A DNA stretch of 64,000 bases from Alkaliphilus sp. B6464 (GTDB lineage Bacteria > Bacillota > Clostridia > Peptostreptococcales > Natronincolaceae): the NCBI RefSeq assembly GCF_018141165.1, contig NZ_CP058557.1, positions 868,001 through 932,000 of the forward strand, given 5' to 3'. The notes below the pieces were generated by a model that saw only the letters and a list, made by a program, of their open reading frames with translations, made no database searches and was not told where the DNA came from. The position numbers were made by a program, and so were the translations under genes. The first letter of the stretch is position 1. Each line of letters starts with the position of its first letter. This document shows, in pieces, positions 46,583-54,340 of this stretch.

Positions 46583-47316
46583 TCAATTTTCCCCCTCTCA
46601 TTATGGGAAATATACTCCTTTAATGTATCTAAATCACTGTTCAGAATTACTATAATTGCTATAATAAATTTTCTACTTCTTTGTACAACTTTTTTGGATA
46701 CCTTTAGATCTCGCATTAGATCACCAGTTGGAAGATTTTTTGTCTTTAAAAATTTTTCTCTTAAATGGACATTTTCAAATACATATCTTCCAATACTAAT
46801 AGCTGTAATTCTAGTATCTCGATGCTTTGGAGCGTGATTAATTAAGTCTTCTAAGGAAACATCAAAGTCTTTCATATTTTCAACTAGAGTGGCCATATCT
46901 AATCTAGTTTCGATTCCTGCCTCAAATCCTTCTATAGCCATAATATTTTCGGTATAATTATCATCCTCATCATCGGATTTTAACTGATTAATATAAACTT
47001 CCTTGGATCTTCTCGACTCACTACGAAGTTGGTCTATCAATCTACTTTTTATTACCATAGAAGCAAAGGTTAAAAAGTTACCTCTTTTTTCATCGTACTT
47101 TTCAATAGCTTCGTTAAAAGCTATTAATCCGATACTAAATGCATCATTATTTTCTACTTCTATATATTTTCCTAGTTGATTACTAAGTATTTTTTTAATA
47201 AAAGGAATATACTCCTCAATTAGATTATTCCTATCATCTTCGTTCCCATTCTGTATATCCTTGACTCTTTCCTCTAATGTCTTTTTTTTCTTAAAAATAT
47301 TGAGAAGTTTGGTCAC
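46579..47316 (-). CDS. sigI: RNA polymerase sigma factor SigI
   Basis: 245 residues. Sigma-70 region 2-like segment (NDAFSIGLIAFNEAIEKYDEKRG, FLTFASMVIKSRLIDQLR) and the SigI C-terminal domain. Sigma-I responds to heat or envelope stress and is held by RsgI. GTG start with GGAGG upstream. It forms the sigI-rsgI operon. Confidence 0.93.
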   Translation of the reverse strand: MTKLLNIFKKKKTLEERVKDIQNGNEDDRNNLIEEYIPFIKKILSNQLGKYIEVENNDAFSIGLIAFNEAIEKYDEKRGNFLTFASMVIKSRLIDQLRSESRRSKEVYINQLKSDDEDDNYTENIMAIEGFEAGIETRLDMATLVENMKDFDVSLEDLINHAPKHRDTRITAISIGRYVFENVHLREKFLKTKNLPTGDLMRDLKVSKKVVQRSRKFIIAIIVILNSDLDTLKEYISHNERGKIE

Positions 47317-47400
47317 CCGGGCACCTCCTCTTTATACATTACGATGGTTTACAAATTTTTCAGTCTCTATATTTAATTACTTATATTTCAATATTAAAAA

Positions 47401-47424
47401 ACTCCACTCAAAATTAGAGTAGGA
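47401..47424 (-). terminator. Probable terminator of the isoprenoid-synthase-like gene
   Basis: Imperfect stem ACTCCACTC / GAGTAGGAAT with minus-strand TTTTTT, about 110 bases past the stop at 47532. Confidence 0.5.
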
Positions 47425-47531
47425 ATTTATTGTTGTTTCCTATATACATCTAATATCTGATACCCTTAACTATATCATAATCAGATGTTATATTGCCACT
47501 TTTCAAAGTGCATTGGTAATTTAAACCTACA

Positions 47532-48824
47532 CTATAAATTTTTACCTAGTATAATGCAAATATTTGAAAAGTCATCTGGCGAAAAATCTTTTTGAAATTT
47601 ATTTTTTAGTTTCTTGTAATATGAAAACCTAACCATTGAATATTTTTCTATTTTTTTCACATATTCTTTACTAAACATATTTTTATTTTTAGATATTGCT
47701 TCTAATATCATAATTTTACAGCTGTCTCTAATAACTTCCTTTACCTTTATAGATTCCTCTGATGAAAAAGTATCTGTATCATTTAACACTTCTTCTATAA
47801 ACCAAAAAAGTTTATTAGTTAATTTATCTAAAGGTAATTTTTTAGCCAAGCTAGAAAATATAGTCATGTGATTATTGACTAAATCATCTTTCACATCCTG
47901 CAAATCATCAATTAATTGTAAAAACACACCATATGCAAACATAAATCCTGATTCTTCCTCAGAAAGCTGACCCTTTACAAGATAACCATCTGCTAATACA
48001 GACGTGCCTCCTTTTTCAAAGCTAATACCTATAATATCCTTTTCAAAGGGCAAGGTATATCCTTTTTGTTGAATTAAACTCTGCTCTTGAGCTCTATGGA
48101 TATATAATAAACTTTTAAAGACTTCACTATTTTGATCTCTTGAGTATTGTTCCTCTATATTTTTAACTAACCTATAAATAGACTCTTCATGGCTATTTAT
48201 AGGCATAACTTCTTTACCCAAAAGCCATTCTTTAAACCTCTGGTTAAAATTGATTTTATCTTCTAAAGAAACCATTGTATTGTCTAGATAGTTATCTGTA
48301 TAAGGATATAACATACTGTAAGCAAAAATAGATGGAGTTAACTCCACTTCTATATCAAATAATATTTGAATGCTATTCATAATCCACACATTTCTAATAG
48401 CTTGAAAAATATCATAAATTTCTATATTAGAATCAAAATTTCTGGCTTCATCTAGAAATGCTTCTGTAACTAAAGAATATCCTTTATCAGCAAAGAAATC
48501 TATAGAACTATTTTCATGTCCAAGAATACTGAATTCTATATTTTTTATCAAGGATAATATGTTATTATACCATTCCTTTCCATCATCTTTATCCTTTGGT
48601 AAGTTTTCAAGCTCTATGAAAAGCTTTTTTCTAAACTTATCTATTTGGCTCTCATTTTTCAACTTATTAAAATAGGTAGTTTCATTTTCAAACCGAGGAA
48701 AATCATTCTTTGTTTCCCACCATAATAATAGATACTTATTTTTTAAATATTCTACAAGGTCTCCAGTATTATAACAATTTTGAATACCCTCATTAATCTT
48801 CTCAGTCAAAGCTTTGTCCCCCAT
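47532..48824 (-). CDS. Class-I isoprenoid synthase-like protein
   Basis: 430 residues. The C-terminal half is all-helical and holds two aspartate-rich motifs at the spacing of class I prenyltransferases/terpene synthases: DNYLD (177-181, a variant of DDxxD) and the strong FLQLIDDLQDVKDD (301-314), with KGGTS at 271-275. The N-terminal 150 residues are unusual and lack known motifs. I cannot tell a prenyl-diphosphate synthase from a terpene cyclase; the atypical first motif favours a cyclase or an inactive relative. It is next to an NhaC-type antiporter and a variant cis-prenyltransferase. Confidence 0.7.
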   Translation of the reverse strand: MGDKALTEKINEGIQNCYNTGDLVEYLKNKYLLLWWETKNDFPRFENETTYFNKLKNESQIDKFRKKLFIELENLPKDKDDGKEWYNNILSLIKNIEFSILGHENSSIDFFADKGYSLVTEAFLDEARNFDSNIEIYDIFQAIRNVWIMNSIQILFDIEVELTPSIFAYSMLYPYTDNYLDNTMVSLEDKINFNQRFKEWLLGKEVMPINSHEESIYRLVKNIEEQYSRDQNSEVFKSLLYIHRAQEQSLIQQKGYTLPFEKDIIGISFEKGGTSVLADGYLVKGQLSEEESGFMFAYGVFLQLIDDLQDVKDDLVNNHMTIFSSLAKKLPLDKLTNKLFWFIEEVLNDTDTFSSEESIKVKEVIRDSCKIMILEAISKNKNMFSKEYVKKIEKYSMVRFSYYKKLKNKFQKDFSPDDFSNICIILGKNL

Positions 48825-48905
48825 CTCCCCATAATAATATAATTATATATTACCATATGCTGGATACCACCACAAAGGTATACTATAAAATTAAATCTAA
48901 TAAAA

Positions 48906-48940
48906 AAACAAACCAAATCTACTTAGGATATGGTTTGTTT
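48906..48940 (-). terminator. Terminator of the NhaC-type antiporter gene
   Basis: Stem AAACAAACCA / TGGTTTGTTT with a 15-base loop and T-rich minus-strand follow-up, just past the antiporter stop. Confidence 0.7.
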
Positions 48941-48943
48941 AAT

Positions 48944-50326
48944 TTAAGCTACACTTTCACTTGTAGTTTTTAACCTACTAAAACTGATAAACTCTCCTAT
49001 TATCATTACGATAGGGTTTAAAAAGCATAGAACAGCAAAGGGTGCATACTGGATAGCAGAAACTCCAATTATAGAATATATAATAACGGCATTTACATTC
49101 CAAGGCATAAGTGGGGCTACTATGGTACCTGTATCTGCCACAGTTCTAGCTAATATAGATTTATCTATATTTCTTTTTTCAAATTTTTCTAGTGCGACCT
49201 TCACGGGAATAATAATACCAACGGTTTGATCGCATGTAGCGGCAGTAAGTAAACAGCTTAATAAGCTAGTCTTTGCAATAAGAGAAAATCTGCTATCCTT
49301 TTCTTTAAATAAACCATCAATTAAAGGTTTTAATAAATTGCCGTTTTCGAAAAGGCTACTAAGAGCAACACTCCCCATTATTATTAGTACTACTTCAAGC
49401 ATTTGCACTATTCCACCGCCAGATACTAGACTATCTAATTCTACCATTCCAGTTTCGGATTTGTACCCCCAAAGTATAGATTTTACTAGAGTTAATACAT
49501 TAACCTTCTGTACTAAAACTGTTACAACAGATGTGCAGATTACACCAATTGTCATGTTATATGATGCCTTAATACCTAAAAAAGCTAATACAATAACTAG
49601 CAAAGGAAACAGCAAAAGATATGGAGAAACCATCATAGAGCTATTTATTAGCTTTTGGTATTCATATACTTTACTCATATCCCCTCCACCTTTATAAACA
49701 TTTCCGAGAATATAATATATTATTGATGATAAAGCTATAGTAGGTATTAAAGTCTTTGAAGCAGACTTTACGTAATTGATATAATCTGTGCCTGTTACTT
49801 CCAATGTTAAATTATTAAGAGAAGATATGGGTGCAATCTTATCTGCAATAAATGCTCCAGAAATTACGGCTCCTAAAAGTACAGGGGTGGGAATCATAAG
49901 CCCCTTACCTATAGCTAACATAGCTATTCCAATAGTACTTATAGTTCCAACGGCTGTACCCATTACATAGGACATCATTAAAGTAAATATAAAAGCTACA
50001 ACTACAAAATTATAATCTTTAACATAATTAAATCCATAGTAGATAATACTTGGTACCACACCAGAGGACAACCAAGTAGATATAGTAGCTCCCATAAGTA
50101 TTATTATTATGAATACAGACCTACATCCCTTAATTCCTTCAAACATTATATTTATAAGGGCTCCGATTCCATAACCATTTCTCAAAAGTATTATTGATGT
50201 AAAAATAACTGCTCCTATAAAAGCGAACACAAGCGAAATATTTAAAATAATACTTATAGTAATTAGCGTAAATGATACAATAGCAACAATTATAGTATCA
50301 AATATAGAAACTTTATGCTCTCCCAC
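48944..50326 (-). CDS. NhaC-type Na+/H+ (or malate/lactate) antiporter
   Basis: About 460 residues with 10-12 membrane segments; ATWLSSG-like (ISTWLSSGVVPSIIYYG), the D-K-I-A-P-I-S-S (ADKIAPISS) and TCDQTVGI segments are those of NhaC/MleN. It exchanges sodium with protons or organic acids. The start is probably the GTG at 50326, with GGGG 8 bases upstream, rather than the ATG at 50428. The position downstream of the cis-prenyltransferase is conserved only as local order here; a common role is not clear. Confidence 0.86.
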   Translation of the reverse strand: MGEHKVSIFDTIIVAIVSFTLITISIILNISLVFAFIGAVIFTSIILLRNGYGIGALINIMFEGIKGCRSVFIIIILMGATISTWLSSGVVPSIIYYGFNYVKDYNFVVVAFIFTLMMSYVMGTAVGTISTIGIAMLAIGKGLMIPTPVLLGAVISGAFIADKIAPISSLNNLTLEVTGTDYINYVKSASKTLIPTIALSSIIYYILGNVYKGGGDMSKVYEYQKLINSSMMVSPYLLLFPLLVIVLAFLGIKASYNMTIGVICTSVVTVLVQKVNVLTLVKSILWGYKSETGMVELDSLVSGGGIVQMLEVVLIIMGSVALSSLFENGNLLKPLIDGLFKEKDSRFSLIAKTSLLSCLLTAATCDQTVGIIIPVKVALEKFEKRNIDKSILARTVADTGTIVAPLMPWNVNAVIIYSIIGVSAIQYAPFAVLCFLNPIVMIIGEFISFSRLKTTSESVA

Positions 50327-50455
50327 GAAGTCCACCCCTTTTTTACTAAGCTTAATAAATACATCTTGAAAATTAATTATACTATTTTTCATTGTAAAAT
50401 ATAAGGGGTTATAAATAATTAATTTCATTTTATGAAATATTCTGTTAACTTTGTT

Positions 50456-51097
50456 TTATCCTCCAAGGGTAATGTCTTGGTCATTGTACCAGTTTAATGC
50501 CTCATAAAAATGGTTAGGCTTAAAGTCTGGCCAATAATCGTCCACTACATAAAAGTCTGCATATATGGACTGTACTGGAAGAAATCCACTTAGCCTTCTT
50601 CGTCCTCCCCAGCGTATAATAAGATCTACCCTTGAAACGTCATAGGTTTCTATTTGATTATTTATATTATTACTTCTGCATTTGGACCTTTTCAAGTAGT
50701 TTAGATCCCACTTCCAGCTATAATTTACTAGAAAGTTAACCTTTATTCCACCACTACCAAAGGTCTGTCTAGTTGTATAGGGCAGTAGTTCCTTTGGAAA
50801 CATTGGAGAATTAGTATTTCCTACTACAAGAAGAGATGCATTTTCATTCGAAAGCACTTTTACTGCATTAATACACGCATCTGTAAAAGCTTTTATTTGA
50901 TCCGTTGGTCTTTTTGTATTATCTACTGTAAAACCGTAATATGTAATTTCTTTAACTCCTGCCATTTCGCACATTTTGAAAAGTAAAAGACCTGGATCAA
51001 TTCCAGACTTATATCCATCTGCTCTAGACAGACCATTATTCTCCGCCCATCTTCTATTCCCATCAGGAATTATTCCTATATGTTCAGGTATTCTCAC
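50456..51097 (-). CDS. Atypical cis-prenyltransferase (UppS family)
   Basis: 213 residues, shorter than undecaprenyl diphosphate synthase (about 245). Catalytic Asp and IIPDGNRRWA loop (about 9-18) are intact, and the C-terminus has DLIIRWGGRRRLSGF (158-172; usual reading RTGGE-RLSNF) and YADFY. The usual NYGGR motif reads NYSWKW (125-130). So chain length or substrates probably differ from ordinary UppS. The GTG at 51097 has GAGG 8 bases upstream; another GTG at 51106 is overlapped by it. Genuine UppS is likely elsewhere. Confidence 0.82.
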   Translation of the reverse strand: MRIPEHIGIIPDGNRRWAENNGLSRADGYKSGIDPGLLLFKMCEMAGVKEITYYGFTVDNTKRPTDQIKAFTDACINAVKVLSNENASLLVVGNTNSPMFPKELLPYTTRQTFGSGGIKVNFLVNYSWKWDLNYLKRSKCRSNNINNQIETYDVSRVDLIIRWGGRRRLSGFLPVQSIYADFYVVDDYWPDFKPNHFYEALNWYNDQDITLGG

Positions 51098-51334
51098 TTT
51101 AACCACCTCTTAAATATTTAATATACAAGTATTGTGACCTATAATTCTTAACTATAGTAAGTTTTATTGCTTTAAAATACTTTATCTACATTATTAACAT
51201 CCTTTTGAAATTTAATCATATATTGCGGATATGTTTCATTTGATGCACGTCACCTATTGAATAACTTTTAGTGAATTGGCGTTTTTCTTATGGTAAAATA
51301 TAAATAGTATATATGGAAAAAGGAGCTGTTAATA

Positions 51335-52546
51335 TTGGAAAAGCTTTATTATAAAAATCCTTATGAAAAAGACTTCATTGCTGACATAATAAATATAATA
51401 GAGGAAGATAATAAGTTTCATATCTTACTTGATAAAACCTACTTTTATCCTGAAGGTGGGGGACAGCCAAGTGATACTGGTTATATAGAATCTACTCCTG
51501 TAGTTTATGTTTACGATAAAGAAGGAAGTATATATCATGTAGTAGAAAGAAAACCTTCTAAAATTAAAAAAGTTAAATGCAAAATAGATTGGGAAAGAAG
51601 ATACGATCATATGCAGCAGCACCTAGGACAGCATATTCTATCTGCCTCTTTAATCGAGCTTTTCAATGCTAACACTGTTGGTTTCCATCTTGGAAAAGAG
51701 TATTCTACTATAGATATAGATAAGGTAATTAGTGATGATAACTTCAGGAAGGCAGAAAACATGGCTAATGAGATAATACTTAACAATATCCCTGTCGAAG
51801 TTTTATATCCGACTAATAAAGAACTAAAAAAACTCTCCCTTAGAAAACTACCTCCTAAGACAGAAAATCAAATTAGATTAGTCAAAATTGGGGATGTCGA
51901 CATTAATGCATGCTGTGGAACACACCCATACTCTACTATTGAAGTTCAGCTAGTTAAATTTACTAGATGGGAAAAATATAAAAATGGTATGAGAATAGAG
52001 TTTCTGTGTGGAAAAAGAGCTGTAGAGGATTACACTGCAAAGCATGAAAGAGTAAAAGAAATAGGTAGGCTATTATCCGTAAGTGAAAATGATATATTAG
52101 AAGATATAGGACGTATATCCAAGGAACTTAGGGGGACTAATGCTGAAATAAAATCCTTAAAGGATGAAGTAGCTGGATATGTAGTAGAGAAAATGCTTTT
52201 AAATACAGAATCTATAAAGGATGTAAAGATAATTAAAGAAGTATATAATGATGTGGACTTAAAATATGTTAACACTTTAGCTTCTAAGTTAGCAGCTTCC
52301 CCTAATGTAGTAGCTTTATTTGGGGTTGTTTCAGAAGATAAGGCTCACCTTATATTTATGCGTTCTAAGGATTTAAGAATGGTGAATATGGGCACCCTTC
52401 TAAAGGATGCCATAACCCTAATAGATGGTAAAGGTGGCGGCAGTGATTTTTCAGCCCAAGGTGGTGGAAGAAATAACAATAATTTAGAGTCCTGCCTAGA
52501 GTATGCCTATAATAATGTTAAGGATTTAGTAGTGTCCGGTAATTAA
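51335..52546 (+). CDS. Alanyl-tRNA editing protein AlaX with a DHHA1 domain
   Basis: 403 residues, TTG start with GGAG upstream. The editing-domain metal ligands are visible: HMQQHLGQHILS (HxxxH) and CCGTHPYS (CxxxH). The C-terminal third (about 280-403) is a DHHA1 domain with GKGGGSDFSAQGGG. AlaX-L type proteins hydrolyse Ser/Gly-tRNA-Ala. It is oriented opposite to the neighbouring isoprenoid-type genes. Confidence 0.93.
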   Translation: MEKLYYKNPYEKDFIADIINIIEEDNKFHILLDKTYFYPEGGGQPSDTGYIESTPVVYVYDKEGSIYHVVERKPSKIKKVKCKIDWERRYDHMQQHLGQHILSASLIELFNANTVGFHLGKEYSTIDIDKVISDDNFRKAENMANEIILNNIPVEVLYPTNKELKKLSLRKLPPKTENQIRLVKIGDVDINACCGTHPYSTIEVQLVKFTRWEKYKNGMRIEFLCGKRAVEDYTAKHERVKEIGRLLSVSENDILEDIGRISKELRGTNAEIKSLKDEVAGYVVEKMLLNTESIKDVKIIKEVYNDVDLKYVNTLASKLAASPNVVALFGVVSEDKAHLIFMRSKDLRMVNMGTLLKDAITLIDGKGGGSDFSAQGGGRNNNNLESCLEYAYNNVKDLVVSGN

Positions 52547-52557
52547 ATATTAAAATT

Positions 52558-52725
52558 TTAATTTGCTAAATCTATAAGCTCCTTCATATGTTTTGCAACT
52601 ACTGCCTTATTTGTAGTTATTACATATTTACCTGTAGTTAAAGCATGTTTTATATATGCATAGGCTTCTGCAGTGCCTCCTATTGCCTCTATAACTATAT
52701 CTATATTAGGATCATCCCTCCATTT
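52558..52725 (-). pseudogene. hom: Fragment of homoserine dehydrogenase
   Basis: The minus strand reads about 52 codons (DDPNIDIVIEAIGGTAEAY, then AYIKHALTTGKYVITTNKAV, ending LIDLAN) that match the interior of homoserine dehydrogenase (NAD-binding domain, around residues 70-125). It is closed by a stop, an in-frame TAA is just upstream, and it has no start: the N-terminus and the catalytic C-terminal domain are gone. It lies directly behind a complete SAM-I riboswitch, as hom does in other clostridia. Confidence 0.8.
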
Positions 52726-52767
52726 TTATCTCCCCTTAAAAATATTTTTGTTAAATAACATAAAAAA

Positions 52768-52957
52768 CCCCTTTCTCTAAATTTGAATAATCTAGATGAA
52801 AGGGGGCTTTACATGCAGTGGTAACTATTCCACAGCTCCCTCTCATCTTTCTCTAGAATTTAATTAACCTAGAGTAGGAATTGGCACCTTTTCAGATAAA
52901 TGGGTCTGAAGGTTGCCGAGGTTTCATAGGGCCTTTCCCTCCACCTCTCTTGATAAG
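52768..52957 (-). promoter_or_regulatory. SAM-I (S-box) riboswitch with terminator
   Basis: Minus strand: CTTATCAAGAGAGGTGGAGG, CCTATGAAACCTCGGCAACC, GAAAAGGTGCCAATTCC and GAAAGATGAGAGG are the conserved P1, K-turn/kink, P3 and closing elements (52840-52957). A terminator hairpin CCCCTTTC / GAAAGGGG (52768-52805) with six T residues follows. It would turn off the downstream gene when SAM is high. Confidence 0.95.
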
Positions 52958-52977
52958 TATTATATTAAATTAATGCT

Positions 52978-53006
52978 ATTTAAATAAATATTAATTACTA
53001 TGTCAA
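52978..53006 (-). promoter_or_regulatory. Possible promoter of the SAM-I riboswitch
   Basis: Minus-strand TTGACA (53001-53006), then 17 bases, then TTAAAT (52978-52983), just ahead of the aptamer. Confidence 0.4.
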
Positions 53007-53029
53007 TAGTTTTTATATAATAATTATAA

Positions 53030-53593
53030 CTAGTATTTAAATATAATGCCTACAAAAGCAGCACCTACTAAGTATAGTATTGGATGTTTTTTATATTTGT
53101 TTATTAAATATAGCATAATTGAAAATAACGCAATTGCCTTTAAATCTAATATTGATAAAATTTTATTTGTAATCTTATATTTTTCAATATCAAACAAGGC
53201 AATTTTTGCCACTTGAAAGGCTACCGCTGCAATTAGCCCTGTTACTGCTGGCCTAATTCCATAAAAACTAGATTTTACGATAGGCTTTTCACTAAATCTC
53301 GCAAAATAATGAGCAATTATTAATATTACTATGACAGATGGAGTTATAATTCCTATGGTTGCTACTACACCACCTAATGTTCCAGCTGTTGTATTACCTA
53401 CAAATGTGGCTGTATTTACCCCTATGGGACCTGGTGTAGACTCTGAAATTGCTATCATATCTAACAATTGCTCGTGGGTAATCCATCCATATTTATCTAT
53501 TAACTGTTGAAGAAAAGGTAGGGTGGCAAGACCTCCACCTACAGCGAATAATCCTATTTTAAAAAACTCTAAAAATAGCTTTAAATAAATCAT
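53030..53593 (-). CDS. Chromate transporter half-protein, ChrA family (second)
   Basis: 187 residues, about six membrane segments. Signature GLFAVGGGLATLPFLQQ and STPGPIGVNTATFVGN. Half-size ChrA proteins act as a pair; substrates are often unknown and chromate export is not proven. It overlaps its partner by 4 bases. Confidence 0.92.
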   Translation of the reverse strand: MIYLKLFLEFFKIGLFAVGGGLATLPFLQQLIDKYGWITHEQLLDMIAISESTPGPIGVNTATFVGNTTAGTLGGVVATIGIITPSVIVILIIAHYFARFSEKPIVKSSFYGIRPAVTGLIAAVAFQVAKIALFDIEKYKITNKILSILDLKAIALFSIMLYLINKYKKHPILYLVGAAFVGIIFKY

Positions 53594-54144
53594 CCTATAT
53601 TATCCTCCTTAACTTCGACATTTTTACCTTTTAAAATACCTACTAATGCTGCCATAACTATTACAACTATTGGAGAAATGTCTATAAAGGCAATGATTAA
53701 AAATGCACTTATAAATATTGCTATACCTATTCTGTCTTTTACTGTTTGTTTCAACATTTTAATTACTGTATTTGCAATCAATGCAACAACACCTACTCTA
53801 ATGCCTCCAAAAGCATACTGTACAACTTTATAGTCTTGAAAGTGTTTAAAAAACGTTGCTATTATAGTAATAATCATTAGAGATGGAAGTACCACTCCTA
53901 GAGTGGCAGCAATTCCACCTATAACACCTTTTTTCTTATAGCCTATAAAGGTTGCTGTATTTACAGCAATAACTCCAGGGGTACATTGACCAATGGCATA
54001 ATAATCTATAATTTCATCATCGGTAGCCCATTTTCTTTTTTCCACTACTTCATTTTGTATAATCGGAAGCATAGCATAGCCACCTCCAAAGGTAAATGCT
54101 CCTATACGGAAAAACATAGTGAATAGTTCCCATAGATCCTTCAT
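53590..54144 (-). CDS. Chromate transporter half-protein, ChrA family (first)
   Basis: 184 residues. Same signatures: GAFTFGGGYAMLPIIQNEVV, CTPGVIAVNTATFIGYK. Forms an operon with the following half-protein; the start has AAGGGGGTAAG upstream. The pair probably forms an antiparallel-topology transporter. Confidence 0.92.
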   Translation of the reverse strand: MKDLWELFTMFFRIGAFTFGGGYAMLPIIQNEVVEKRKWATDDEIIDYYAIGQCTPGVIAVNTATFIGYKKKGVIGGIAATLGVVLPSLMIITIIATFFKHFQDYKVVQYAFGGIRVGVVALIANTVIKMLKQTVKDRIGIAIFISAFLIIAFIDISPIVVIVMAALVGILKGKNVEVKEDNIG

Positions 54145-54297
54145 TTACTTACCCCCTTAAATTTTGTATATAATACATATCATTATACTACATATATTAA
54201 TATTATTAAAAGTATAGACACAATTGTACAAGCAAATTAGAGTGGATGTATATTATATAGTTCCATTTCTAAACCAAAATCCAATTAGACTATAAAA

Positions 54298-54330
54298 AAT
54301 AATCTGGCCATATGTATGGTCAGATTATTT
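54298..54330 (-). terminator. Terminator of the ABC exporter operon
   Basis: Stem AAATAATCTGGCCATA / TATGG-CAGATTATTT, 10 bases past the exporter stop, followed by A/T-rich sequence. Confidence 0.8.
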
Positions 54331-54340
54331 TTACTTATCG

